A DNA stretch of 15,060 nucleotides from Alphaproteobacteria bacterium (GCA_028293005.1 JAQGLH010000282.1:1-15060); one strand, 5' to 3'. Shown: positions 6,669 through 14,824, numbered from the stretch's first letter. The notes: a model not told the origin generated them from the sequence alone. Numbers and translations are program-made.

Positions 6669-6730
6669 CCAATGCGTTCTCCGGCTGCGCTGAACGGCCC
6701 GCATATTCACAACCTTGCGGCAGCTCGCCT

Positions 6731-6764
6731 TTCTAGCGGCAAACCGCGCTTTCCGCCACTAGAA
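6731..6764 (-). terminator. Stem-loop overlapping the TonB-receptor stop codon
   Basis: TTCTAGCGG (6731-6739) pairs with CCACTAGAA (6756-6764) to give a nine-pair stem with one G-U pair in the minus-strand RNA; its outer end contains the TAG stop codon of the receptor gene. The loop has an additional AAA/TTT match. There is no T-run after it, so it is not a standard intrinsic terminator. It could stabilise or end the receptor message before the catabolic block. Confidence 0.35.
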
Positions 6765-8990
6765 CAGCATCTCCGCGCCAATGGTCACGCGCCGGGGCAT
6801 TTCGTAGAAAGCATCGGTGCCGACGTTGCTCGGCCTGATCTGCTGGTACACTTGTTCGTTGGTCAGATTGGTACCCGAAAGCGTGAAGCGCCAGCGCTCG
6901 TCGGCGGTCGTCCAGGAAAGCTGCGCATTCCACAGGACATATGATGGCTGGAAAAAGACGTTCTGGAAGTCGTAGAAGACCTTTGAGCTGTAGAAGACAT
7001 TGGTCGATGCGCCGAAGCGCCCCCCGGCGAGATCGTGGCCCCATTCCGCGCCGACGTTGACGGTCCATTTCGGCGCACGGCCGAGCTGCTTTCCAGACGC
7101 GTCGGCGGTCACGACGGTGTTGCCGCCGACCGGCAAGGGAATGAAGCTCTGGGCGGCGGCGAACTTGTCATATTGCGCATGCAGATAAGCGACCGATCCG
7201 CGCAGCATCAGATCCGGCGTCGCCTGCGCGGTCAGCTCGAGCTCGCCGCCGTAAATCTCCGCAGTCGCCGCATTCTGAAGGAGATAACCCGGGCCGGCGG
7301 TATCCTTCGCCTGCACCTGGAGATCCTTATAATCATAATGGAAGATCGCCAGGTTGGTGCGCAGCCAATCAGCGGGATCCGCCTTGATGCCGACCTCGGC
7401 CGCCTTGATGTTCTCCGGCTTCACCGGAACCGGCGAGAGGCCGGACATGTTGTAGACGCCGCTCTTAAAGCCGGTGCCGTAGCTGGCGTAGATGTTCGCA
7501 TCTTTGGCAAAGTTGTAGCGTAGCGCGCCGCGATAGGTCCATTTGTCGAAAGTCGATTTGACCTTGCCGAACACGTCGCGGCCATTGAGCACCTGCCTGA
7601 ACGTGCGATCCTCGGTCGTGTAGCGCCCGCCGGCGGTGAAGAAGAGATCGGAAGCCACCTCGTAGGTGCCCTCGACGAAGCCCGAATAGGACCGGGTTGT
7701 CAGCGTCGAGTTGAACACCCGCGACGTGACGCCGGTCGCCGGCCGCCGCGAAATCAACGAGAACGGCGATTTGCCGTTGAGGTCGAAGAAATAGCCGCCG
7801 ACGATCCACTGCAGCCGGCCGGACCCATTCGAGAGCAACCGAACTTCCTGCGAGAAGGATTTGGACAGCAGGCGCGCCGGGAAGCTCTCGAGGAAGATGT
7901 TGGTCGAATCCGAATCGCCCAGCTGGAAGAAATCGAGATCCGAATAGCCGCTCGTGGTCTCGAGGTTGAAATGCTCGAACTCGAACTGGGCCTGGAACGA
8001 GGCATTGTAGCGCCTGACGTCGAGCACCGTGTCCTCGGTCAACGAGCCCTGCCAGGGCCCGGTCGGCAGGATCACCCCCGGGAATGTCGCGCCGAGGGTG
8101 TTGTTCTTGTACGGCTGCGGCACGTTGGGCGAGCCGCTGCGGTCCATGAACGACCCGGTCAGGACGAACTTGACGGTGTCGCTCGGCTTGAACAACAGCT
8201 TGCCGCGGATGTTGACGACCTCGTCCTTGCCGAGGTTGTCGCTGCCGCGGACGAGGTCTTTGACATAGCCTTCGGTGTGCGAGTAGTTGACGGCGAGATC
8301 GGCCGCCAGCGTGCTGCTCAGCGGCCCGGTGACGTAACCGCGCAGGTCAAGGTCGCCCGCATCGTTGCGCAGCCGGCCATAACGCGCACCCACCCGCCCG
8401 CGGAAATTGAAGCTCGGATCAGGCGTGATGACGTTGACGAGACCGCCTGTCGCGTTGCGGCCGAACACCGTCCCCTGCGGCCCGCGCAGCACCTCGACAC
8501 GCTCGACCTCGACAAGGTCCACCCAATTGCCCACCGCGTCCGGCTGATACACGCCGTCGACATAGAGGGCGACGTTGGGTTCGTCGCCGACCGAAATGCC
8601 GGTCGAGCCGACACCGCGAATGACCGGGAAGAAGGCGCCGCCCCCGCGTCCGCCGGTGAAGCCCGGGACGATCTGGTTGAGCGTCCGAACGTTGGAGATG
8701 TCTGCCGCGGTCAACGCATCACCGGTGATCGCGGTCACGGTCACCGGCACGTCCTGCAGCCGCTCCTCGCGGCGGGTCGCGGTGACGACGATATCGGCGA
8801 TTCCGCCCTGGTCCGCGTCGGGCTGCGGCGACGCCGCGGGAGTGGTGACGCCGGTCGGCATCGCGCCCTCGCCGACCCCGTCAGCCGGGCCGCTCGAAGC
8901 CTGTGCCCAAGAGGTGCCTGCGGCACATAGAGCCGCACTGCCCGCCGCCATTTTCAACCAACAAAGGAATAGACGAGTCCCTGCCCTCAT
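6759..8990 (-). CDS. TonB-dependent outer-membrane receptor
   Basis: A 743-residue outer-membrane active transporter. Residues 1-29 form a signal peptide, with likely cleavage after SWA before QASSG. A TonB-box-like segment ADIVVTATRREE follows at about 65-76. The plug domain (about 78-190) has RVEVLRGPQGTVFGRNATGG (164-183), a signature of the family. The rest forms the 22-strand barrel, ending in the expected terminal Phe (GAEMLF). There is no N-terminal signalling extension, so it is not a FecA-type transducer. The ATG at 8990 has GGGGAG six bases upstream. In sphingomonads such receptors often sit beside aromatic-degradation genes, and one (DdvT in Sphingobium SYK-6) imports a lignin-derived biaryl. 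Uptake of the pathway substrate is therefore likely here, but iron-chelate uptake cannot be excluded. Confidence 0.93.
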   Translation of the reverse strand: MRAGTRLFLCWLKMAAGSAALCAAGTSWAQASSGPADGVGEGAMPTGVTTPAASPQPDADQGGIADIVVTATRREERLQDVPVTVTAITGDALTAADISNVRTLNQIVPGFTGGRGGGAFFPVIRGVGSTGISVGDEPNVALYVDGVYQPDAVGNWVDLVEVERVEVLRGPQGTVFGRNATGGLVNVITPDPSFNFRGRVGARYGRLRNDAGDLDLRGYVTGPLSSTLAADLAVNYSHTEGYVKDLVRGSDNLGKDEVVNIRGKLLFKPSDTVKFVLTGSFMDRSGSPNVPQPYKNNTLGATFPGVILPTGPWQGSLTEDTVLDVRRYNASFQAQFEFEHFNLETTSGYSDLDFFQLGDSDSTNIFLESFPARLLSKSFSQEVRLLSNGSGRLQWIVGGYFFDLNGKSPFSLISRRPATGVTSRVFNSTLTTRSYSGFVEGTYEVASDLFFTAGGRYTTEDRTFRQVLNGRDVFGKVKSTFDKWTYRGALRYNFAKDANIYASYGTGFKSGVYNMSGLSPVPVKPENIKAAEVGIKADPADWLRTNLAIFHYDYKDLQVQAKDTAGPGYLLQNAATAEIYGGELELTAQATPDLMLRGSVAYLHAQYDKFAAAQSFIPLPVGGNTVVTADASGKQLGRAPKWTVNVGAEWGHDLAGGRFGASTNVFYSSKVFYDFQNVFFQPSYVLWNAQLSWTTADERWRFTLSGTNLTNEQVYQQIRPSNVGTDAFYEMPRRVTIGAEMLF

Positions 8991-9014
8991 AATCGCTCCC
9001 CTAGATTACAGTTC

Positions 9015-9115
9015 TTATTGTTATGACGACATGTTTGCATATTCGTCTAAGGCGGACAACCTATTTCCCCATGAGTTATGCCGTCGAGGGCAGATCGAAT
9101 TTCCTGTTATTGTTA
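9015..9115. repeat. Two copies of TTATTGTTA upstream of the TonB-receptor gene
   Basis: The AT-only-but-one 9-mer TTATTGTTA occurs at 9015-9023 and 9107-9115, 92 bases apart, in the 259-base gap upstream of the receptor start. The second copy runs directly into a small palindrome, TAAGC-C-GCTTA (9114-9124). The gap is clearly AT-richer than its neighbours and probably holds the receptor promoter. No firm -35/-10 pair was identified. Confidence 0.3.
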
Positions 9116-9249
9116 AGCCGCTTAGGACGTCGATGAGTCTGTGGTTCGTGCTTGCCCGCGCTTTCGAACCCGGCATCGGATGACGACGGCGGTTGCGGAA
9201 ATAAGCCGTAGCCGAGGAGGCGACGCCGCACGCCGCCGCGCCACTGTCG

Positions 9250-10668
9250 TCATGCCGTGCGCAATTTGCGGCGCTGAACGGCACCCGAAAAGCTGATGAA
9301 GGCGGCGGCGACCGCGATCGCCGCCGCCAGGTTGAGCGGCGTCGAGCTGGTCGCCGGCGTGATCCTGAAGACCAAAGCGGCGAGCACCGCGCCCATCGTT
9401 TGTCCGAACAGCCGCGATGTCGCCTGCATTCCGGCCGCGCTGCCGCTGCGCTCACGCGGCGCCCCGCCGAGCATCGTGCGATTGTTCGGCGCCTGGAAAA
9501 AGCCGAAGCCGGCGCCGCACAGCGCCAGGCGCCAGGCGATGTCGAGCTGCGACGCATGTTCGGGAAGGATCGCAACGAGGATCAGCCCCGTGGCCATGCA
9601 GACCAGGCCGATCCCGCCGAGCGTGTCGGCGTGATGGCGTTCGACCAGACGCCCCGCCCAAGGTGCGGTGAACATCACCGCCACCGGCCACGGCGTGATC
9701 ACCAGCCCGATCTCGAGCGGTGAGAGGCCGAAACGTGCCTGCAGGTAGAAAGGCAGCCCCACGAACGAAACCATCTGCGCGGCAAAGCAAAAGATCGAAA
9801 TCATATAGGTCCGCCGCAGCACCGGGATGCGGATCAGATCGAGCGGCACCAGCGGGTGGGTTTGGCGCCACTGGCTTTTGATCAGCACCGTGCCGGCGAC
9901 AACCCCGATCAACAATGCGATCCCGGTCCAGATCGAGACCTGGCCGTGCGCAACTTGCGACAAAGCGAGAAAAATGGCGCCGAATGCGACCGCGTTGAGC
10001 AGCGCAGCGGTGACGTCGAAGCGGCGCTTCGCGCGGTGCGAGTGCGGCAGGCAGCGCATCCCGATCACGATCGACAGCAAGGTGAATGGGATCGTGCAAG
10101 CGAAGATCCACGGCCATTCCGCCACGGTCAGGATCGCCGCCGCGACACTGGGGCCGGCGGCCGATCCGACCGCAACGGCGAGCGCGAGGTAGCCGACCCC
10201 GCGCCCGAGCTGGTTGGAGGGCCAGGTCAAGCGTACCATCGCTCCGCTGAGGCCCATGCAGCCGGCCATCCCCAATCCCATGAAGAAGCGTGCGATCGCT
10301 AGCGTGGTCAGGTCGCCGGCCAGCGCGCAGGCCGCGCTCGATACGGCGAGCAGACCCAGCCCAGCGAGGAAGACGCGGCGGTAACCAATGATTTCGCCCA
10401 GTGCGGCGGCGGGCAACAGAGCGATCGTGGTGGCGATCTGACACGCGCTGAGGACCCAGGTCGAGGCGACATCGTCGGTGCCCATGCTCTGGGCGATGGA
10501 CGGCAGCGCGACGGCGACAAGCCCACCGTCGATGACGGTAACGATCGCCGCGAGCCAGGATGAGATCGAAGCCCAGAAACGCTGAGGCACCGGCAGGCCG
10601 TCCGCCATCGCGGGAATCGGCGACTGCACGTCCTGCGCCGCCGCTGCTGGAACTTCGGTTTGGGCCAT
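9250..10668 (-). CDS. MFS transporter of the DHA2 (14-TM, EmrB/QacA/SmvA-like) type
   Basis: A 472-residue inner-membrane protein with about 14 hydrophobic segments. A short polar N-terminus is followed by a first helix with AAIVTVIDGGLVAVALPSI, the D-x3-V-x3-ALP motif of DHA2 drug:H+ antiporters. Motif A is present as LGEIIGYRRVFLAG, and GSAAGPSVAAAI fits motif C in helix 5. This family exports drugs and other amphiphilic compounds. Here it may export a toxic aromatic intermediate, which is a guess from location. The ATG at 10668 is preferred because GGAAG lies upstream and the frame extension to 10812 adds a poorly conserved leader. It is followed by a 259-base gap before the TonB-receptor gene. 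No TetR or MarR regulator is adjacent, although such pumps often have one. Confidence 0.88.
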   Translation of the reverse strand: MAQTEVPAAAAQDVQSPIPAMADGLPVPQRFWASISSWLAAIVTVIDGGLVAVALPSIAQSMGTDDVASTWVLSACQIATTIALLPAAALGEIIGYRRVFLAGLGLLAVSSAACALAGDLTTLAIARFFMGLGMAGCMGLSGAMVRLTWPSNQLGRGVGYLALAVAVGSAAGPSVAAAILTVAEWPWIFACTIPFTLLSIVIGMRCLPHSHRAKRRFDVTAALLNAVAFGAIFLALSQVAHGQVSIWTGIALLIGVVAGTVLIKSQWRQTHPLVPLDLIRIPVLRRTYMISIFCFAAQMVSFVGLPFYLQARFGLSPLEIGLVITPWPVAVMFTAPWAGRLVERHHADTLGGIGLVCMATGLILVAILPEHASQLDIAWRLALCGAGFGFFQAPNNRTMLGGAPRERSGSAAGMQATSRLFGQTMGAVLAALVFRITPATSSTPLNLAAAIAVAAAFISFSGAVQRRKLRTA

Positions 10669-10837
10669 GATTGCGCTTCCAAACTCCTCTTTACGACGGC
10701 CATCGCCGCCGGTCGCAACCGGCACGACAGCTTCCGAGCCGCCGCCTGCCGAGCCCAAGACAATCAGGAAGGCATGCGGGAAGATGCTCCCCCGCATCCT
10801 CATATTGCGCAAGGCCTGCGAGAAACGCCGCTCTTAC

Positions 10838-10890
10838 CGAGCGATCAATGGCTGTCTAGGATAAATACAAGTTCGCGTGCCGATCGCTCG
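10838..10890. repeat. Spaced 9-bp inverted repeat, possible operator
   Basis: CGAGCGATC (10838-10846) and GATCGCTCG (10882-10890) are perfect inverted copies separated by 35 bases. They flank the AT-rich centre of the divergent region between the efflux pump and the porin. The geometry could suit a looped or two-site repressor, or a long-loop RNA hairpin. Chance occurrence in GC-rich DNA is possible. Confidence 0.3.
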
Positions 10891-11145
10891 CCGCGTCATC
10901 AGGCGACAACGAGCGGAGGCGCTTGTCCCGCAGTCTGTTCATGGTGGACAGCCATTGGCAAACGTGAAATGAATTCCCCAAAATCGTAAGGCGAGGCCGC
11001 ATCACAAGCGCCCCCCGGAGAGGCCGCGTATGACTCGAATGCGTAACTGCCGACTGCTTCCGCAATGGAAAAAACGTCCCCCCGCTGCGTCAGCCCGAAA
11101 TGGGAGACAGTGATTGTCGATCATGGTGCCGGCGCAATCATCGTC

Positions 11146-11149
11146 GAGG
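11146..11149 (+). promoter_or_regulatory. Ribosome binding site supporting a TTG start for the porin
   Basis: GAGG lies 10 bases upstream of the TTG at 11160. Starting there gives a short basic N-region followed directly by a hydrophobic core and an A-F-A cleavage site, a normal signal peptide. The upstream in-frame ATG at 11100 has no comparable site and would add a Cys/Arg/His-rich leader unlike a signal peptide. Confidence 0.5.
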
Positions 11150-11159
11150 TTTGGCTAAA

Positions 11160-12311
11160 TTGGTACATCTGAAGCGGGTCGCGACTGCCGTTGCGATCGC
11201 CCTCTATTGCCTCGTCTGGACACGGCCCGCTTTCGCGGCGGACGAGATCACGCTGGGAGCGGTGACCTTGCGACCGATCGCGCGCGCCTTCATCGATGCC
11301 GGCCTGATCCGCGACGAGGGCCGGACGACGGCCAATGCGCGGCTGACCACCTTTCGTCTCGGTGCTGCCGGCGCAATCGGGGGCCCGGGCGGCGTCCAAT
11401 ATTTCATGCTTTGGGATTTCAGGGATCTGTTCGGCAATTCTCAGCCCGAGGCGCGGCTGCGCTACGCGCTGGTCCATGTCGAGATCGATCACCACACCTA
11501 TATCGAGATCGGCCAAAACGATCAGCCGTTCGCGCTGGAAGGCATGGCGACGACCAAAATGATGAGCTTCATGGAGTTCGGCCTCCCGCTCGCGCTCGAG
11601 CCATTCTATCATCTGGGCACCGTGGTCTCGCGACACCATGACAATTGGGGTGCCGCGGTCGGTGTTTTCAGCGGCACGCTCGGCCAACGCTTCCACGATT
11701 CGGGCAAGGGCTGGAGCGCGCGCGCGTTCGCCTCGCCGATCAAGCGCGGGGCGAACTTGCTGCACGTCGGCGCCAGCTATGGCGAGCGCGATCCCGATGG
11801 CCGGGTCTACCGGCTTTTCCTTCGCCCGGAGGCGTTCATATTCGATCATCCGCTGGTCGACACCGGGCTGATCAGAGACGTGCGGGCCCTGAAGCCGCTC
11901 GGCCTCGAGGCCGCCTTCGTTCACGGTCCCTTTTCAGTGCAGGGCGAATTCGTCCGTCTCAACGTGACGCGCCATGCACCGGCGGAGAACCTCGGATTCG
12001 ACGCCGGCTACGTCTATTTCGCTTATTCGCTGACGGGCGAGCAGCGCCCGTTCGATTCCGGCCGCGGCGGCTTTGCGTCGATCCGCCCGCGTGGCAAGAC
12101 TGCGGTCGAGCTTCTCGGGCGTGTCAGCTGGCTCGACCTCAACGACAAGACCATCCGCGGCGGCAAGGAAGTCAATTACACCGCCGGGCTGAACTGGTAC
12201 CTCAACCCGCATGCGCGAACGATGTTCAACGTCATCGCGGTCGATTCGAAGCGAGCGGGACGCGACCGCAACCCGGTGATCGCGCAGGCGAGGCTTCAGC
12301 TCGATTGGTGA
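11160..12311 (+). CDS. OprO/OprP-type (phosphate-selective porin family) outer-membrane porin
   Basis: About 383 residues from the proposed TTG start. A signal peptide (VHLKRVATAVAIALYCLVW...PAFA) is cut before ADEITLG. The mature part has alternating-residue beta-strand character throughout. It includes motifs of the phosphate-selective porin family: RLTTFRLGAAGAIGGP, RLRYALVHVEIDHHTYIEIGQ followed by the QPFALEG loop, a late TAVELLGRVSWLDLND, and GLNWYLNPHARTMFNVIAVD near the end. It finishes ARLQLDW, with a terminal aromatic residue as is usual for outer-membrane barrels. Family members pass phosphate, polyphosphate or other anions; in catabolic regions they may admit organic acids, which is an inference here. 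If the ATG at 11100 were used, the product would be 403 residues. The TIGR02444 gene follows after 61 bases. Confidence 0.85.
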   Translation: MVHLKRVATAVAIALYCLVWTRPAFAADEITLGAVTLRPIARAFIDAGLIRDEGRTTANARLTTFRLGAAGAIGGPGGVQYFMLWDFRDLFGNSQPEARLRYALVHVEIDHHTYIEIGQNDQPFALEGMATTKMMSFMEFGLPLALEPFYHLGTVVSRHHDNWGAAVGVFSGTLGQRFHDSGKGWSARAFASPIKRGANLLHVGASYGERDPDGRVYRLFLRPEAFIFDHPLVDTGLIRDVRALKPLGLEAAFVHGPFSVQGEFVRLNVTRHAPAENLGFDAGYVYFAYSLTGEQRPFDSGRGGFASIRPRGKTAVELLGRVSWLDLNDKTIRGGKEVNYTAGLNWYLNPHARTMFNVIAVDSKRAGRDRNPVIAQARLQLDW

Positions 12312-12372
12312 CGATGACAGCAGCGCTTCCCGGCAGCGGCCCCAAGCCAGGCCAGATCGTACGGAGCTCCGC

Positions 12373-12891
12373 ATGACCACGAATTCCCCCCACGAACAGG
12401 CCCAACGCGCCTTCTGGAGCTATTCGCTCGCCACCTACGCGCGCGACGGGATCGAGGATCTCTGCCTGCGCCTGCAGGACGACCACGGGTTCGACGTCAA
12501 TCTGCTGCTGATCTGCCTGTGGATCGCCGAAACGCGCCAGATGGTCGTCGGAAGCACCGAGCTCGCCGGCCTGCGCGCGGCGATCGCGCCGTGGATGGCC
12601 GACGTGGTCGAACCGCTTCGCCGCATCAGGCGGCGGATCAAGAACCCCCTCGCCTACCAACTGACGCCCGAAGTCAGCGAACCCTGTCGCGGAATCGTCA
12701 AGACCGCCGAGCTCGAAGGCGAGCGGATCGTGCAGCTTCTGCTGATGCGGACGCTGCGCGTGGACGAAACGGCGCAAAAGCCGAGCGCGCGGGAAGCGGC
12801 GGCGGAGAGCCTAGCCGGCTATGCGGCACTGATCGACGAGCCGGGTGCGGCCGAGCCGCTCGCACAGCTGGTGGAGGCGGTATTTCCTTGA
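12373..12891 (+). CDS. TIGR02444 (DUF2390) family protein
   Basis: A 172-residue mostly helical cytosolic protein of unknown function. It starts FWSYSLATYARDGIEDLCLRLQ and contains DVNLLLICLWIAE (residues 41-53), which together with the opening F-W-x-Y-S-L are the recognisable features of the TIGR02444/DUF2390 family. A central Arg-rich helix (VEPLRRIRRRIK) and a C-terminal stretch rich in Ala and Glu follow. The ATG at 12373 has GGAG six bases upstream. It follows the porin on the same strand after 61 bases and may be co-transcribed, though no functional link is known. Its stop lies 34 bases from the convergent stop of the UbiX-type gene. Confidence 0.8.
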   Translation: MTTNSPHEQAQRAFWSYSLATYARDGIEDLCLRLQDDHGFDVNLLLICLWIAETRQMVVGSTELAGLRAAIAPWMADVVEPLRRIRRRIKNPLAYQLTPEVSEPCRGIVKTAELEGERIVQLLLMRTLRVDETAQKPSAREAAAESLAGYAALIDEPGAAEPLAQLVEAVFP

Positions 12892-12925
12892 GCTCATCCC
12901 GCGGCACGGGACGGATCTGCGGTTT

Positions 12926-13543
12926 TCAAGCTCCCTCCCCGGCCACCTTGCGGCTGGCGGAAAGCCCTGCCCAACGGCCATCAGGATTGCGATGGACACC
13001 GAACAGGTCGAGCACGCGCATACAGCTGTGGTCGATGATATCGTCCAGGCTCGACGGCCGGGCGTAGAATGCCGGCACCGGCGGGAAGACGATCGCGCCC
13101 ATTTCGGTAACCGCCGCCATGTTGCGGATATGAGCGAGGTTGAGCGGCGTCTCGCGCGCCATCAAGACAAGGCGACGACGCTCCTTGAGCATCACGTCGG
13201 CCGCGCGGGCGATGAGATTGTCGGCGAAGCCATGCGCGACCGCCGCGAGCGTCTTCATCGAGCAGGGCGCGATCACCATGCCTTCGGCAGCGAACGACCC
13301 GCTAGCGATCGTCGCGCCGATGTTACGGACATTGTGCACGACGTCGGCACGGGCCTCGAAATCACGCAGGCTGAGCGGCAGCTCCTCGCTGATCCCGAGC
13401 GCGCCCGCTTGCGACACGATGAGATGAGATTCCCAGCCCCCCTCCTCGCGCAGCATCTCTAGCAAGCGGAGCCCGTACACCGCGCCGGTCGCCCCGGTAA
13501 CGCCAATGACGAGGCGCTTCTTGCCTGATGGCGGTGCCGTCAC
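12926..13543 (-). CDS. ubiX: UbiX/Pad1-family flavin prenyltransferase
   Basis: A 205-residue FMN-binding protein. The family joins a dimethylallyl group to FMN to make prenylated FMN, the cofactor of UbiD-type decarboxylases. Recognisable segments are GVTGATGAVYGLRLLEML (14-31), SGSF (81-84), the APCSMKTLA motif (92-100), NLIARAADVMLKERRRLVL (109-127), RETPL (130-134) and FYARPSSLDDIIDH (159-172). The length is normal. The start is taken as the GTG at 13543 because an in-frame stop lies a short way upstream and no ATG precedes the conserved core; its ribosome site is weak. No UbiD partner is in the window. The copy could serve ubiquinone synthesis or an aromatic-acid decarboxylase outside the window; its place beside catabolic genes makes the second worth considering. 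Confidence 0.92.
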   Translation of the reverse strand: MTAPPSGKKRLVIGVTGATGAVYGLRLLEMLREEGGWESHLIVSQAGALGISEELPLSLRDFEARADVVHNVRNIGATIASGSFAAEGMVIAPCSMKTLAAVAHGFADNLIARAADVMLKERRRLVLMARETPLNLAHIRNMAAVTEMGAIVFPPVPAFYARPSSLDDIIDHSCMRVLDLFGVHRNPDGRWAGLSASRKVAGEGA

Positions 13544-13768
13544 GCCGGCACCGGTCGGGAAAATCGCAATGCTGCGCTGGCGGTGTGCATTCAGCTCTCA
13601 ATCCTGGAAGAGGCTGCGGCCCGACGGGATCGCATGGCGCTCAGCCCATTGCAAGGTGTTCGCGGCGTGCCGGGAGCGCGCCGGCAGGTTACGCCGTGGC
13701 GATGAAAGGCGTGCGCAAGCAGCGCTTCTCGACCACCCGGCTCCTTTCGGCGCGGTCGCGGATGTCGA

Positions 13769-14548
13769 TCAGCGGAAGGTCATGCCACCGTCGATGGCGA
13801 GCGACTGCCCGGTCACGAACTCGGACGCATCCGATGCAAGGAACAGAGCGACCGACGCGAGATCGTCCGGCACCTCATGGCGCTTGATGCTCTGCATCGC
13901 CAGGATCGCCGCCTTCTGCTCGGGAACGACGGTTTCACGCTCCACTTCGGTGAACGTCGCGCCGGGAAGGATCGCGTTGACGGTGATGCCGTCGGCACCG
14001 AGCTCGCGGGCCATCGCCCGGGTCATGCCGACCACCGCCGCCTTCGAGGTCACATAATGTAGGTAGAGCGGGCGCCCCATCGTCACGACGCTCGAAGAGA
14101 TGTTGATGATGCGCCCCCACCCGCCACGGCGCATCGCAGGCAGGCAAGCCTTTGAGGCGAGCATCACGCCGGTGACGTTGACGTTCATCACCGCATTCCA
14201 TTCGTCGAACGGAATTTCCTCGAACGGGCGCATCTTGATCGTCGAGAAGATCGCCGCATTGTTGATCAGCACATCGACGCGCCCGAACTTCTCGTCGGCC
14301 GCACGCACCATCGCCTCGACCGAATCCGGACTGGCGATGTCGGTTTTCACGAACAGCGCCGAGCCGCCGGCGGCCTCGACTTCGGCGGCAACGGCTGCAC
14401 CGCGTTCCTCGTTGATCTCGGCGATCACGACCTTCGCACCGAGGCCTGCGAAGCGATTGGCGAACACGCGGCCGATGCCCTGGCCGGCGCCGGTGATGAG
14501 GACGACCCGTCCCGCCGCGACCACGTTCGTATTGGATGCTTCAGCCAC
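13769..14548 (-). CDS. SDR-family NAD(P)-dependent oxidoreductase
   Basis: A 259-residue classical short-chain dehydrogenase/reductase. The cofactor motif TGAGQGIG is at 19-26, the NNAA motif at 96-99, the catalytic Ser in ISSS (about S152) and Y165-x3-K169 in YVTSK; the 13-residue Ser-Tyr gap is canonical. The acidic residue after the second strand (E44 in VVIAEINEE) favours NAD over NADP. The C-terminus has the usual FVTGQSLAIDGGMT. The start is a GTG at 14548, with AAGGAG seven bases upstream, a strong site. It oxidises or reduces an alcohol/ketone pair in the cytosol; the substrate is unknown. It lies upstream of the UbiX-type gene on the same strand, separated by 225 bases without a supported gene. 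Confidence 0.9.
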   Translation of the reverse strand: MAEASNTNVVAAGRVVLITGAGQGIGRVFANRFAGLGAKVVIAEINEERGAAVAAEVEAAGGSALFVKTDIASPDSVEAMVRAADEKFGRVDVLINNAAIFSTIKMRPFEEIPFDEWNAVMNVNVTGVMLASKACLPAMRRGGWGRIINISSSVVTMGRPLYLHYVTSKAAVVGMTRAMARELGADGITVNAILPGATFTEVERETVVPEQKAAILAMQSIKRHEVPDDLASVALFLASDASEFVTGQSLAIDGGMTFR

Positions 14549-14636
14549 TCACCTTCTCCTTGATCTTTGTCGTTGTTGTTCCGCCCCTAGAGCGCTTTGG
14601 CGGAACGCGGCAAGTCAGGCGCTACGCCCGTGCCGG

Positions 14637-14669
14637 AAAAAATAGGCCGGCGTCCGGTAGACGTCCGGC
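14637..14669 (-). terminator. Intrinsic (Rho-independent) terminator
   Basis: On the minus strand GCCGG-A-CGTC, loop TACCG, GACGCCGGC forms a nine-pair GC stem with one bulged A, followed after three bases by TTTTTT. This is the best terminator in the window. It ends transcription from the GST gene, about 195 bases past its stop codon, and insulates the SDR gene. Confidence 0.75.
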
Positions 14670-14824
14670 TTTACGTCAAGCCAGTGCGGACAGGCCGACG
14701 TCTTCGGCAACAGTGAGCCGCAAATCGGCCCAGGCTGCGGACCCCGAGCCGATTATCGCACCCATGTGCTGGTGCAGGCCTCGCCCGGCCGATCTACGGT
14801 TGCGCCACGGCGGTCCTCTAAGCA

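Larger units (their letters stand above)
10669..11159. other. Gene-free divergent control region
   Basis: About 490 bases lie between the start of the DHA2 pump (minus) and the porin (plus). Open frames here (for example 10660-10989 plus and 10856-11065 minus) encode low-complexity Arg/Ser-rich peptides without ribosome sites and are taken as chance. The region contains the 9-bp inverted repeat at 10838-10890 around its only AT-rich patch (GGATAAATAC, near 10859-10868). Divergent promoters are expected; none could be fixed with confidence. Confidence 0.5.

Noticed and set aside
7971..8930. 319-codon plus-strand frame opposite the TonB receptor
   Set aside because: The receptor has a signal peptide, plug motif and terminal Phe; the antisense frame has none of these and resembles random high-GC translation.
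10856..11065. 69-codon minus-strand frame in the divergent control region, considered as a small regulator
   Set aside because: No helix-turn-helix pattern, no ribosome site, and a composition of scattered Arg/Ser residues.
11121..11924. 267-codon minus-strand frame opposite the porin
   Set aside because: Antisense shadow rich in Arg, Asp and Glu, without motif or ribosome site.
12897..12926. Hairpin (TCCCG/CGGGA) between the convergent TIGR02444 and UbiX genes, considered as a shared terminator
   Set aside because: The stem is five pairs and the only T stretch (four Ts) is about 11 bases away, so it does not meet the pattern of an intrinsic terminator.
13689..13736. 15-residue minus-strand frame with GTG start and an AAAGGAG just upstream, between the SDR and UbiX genes
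   Set aside because: The spacing is only four bases, the peptide (VEKRCLRTPFIATA) resembles nothing known, and one such short frame is easily produced by chance.
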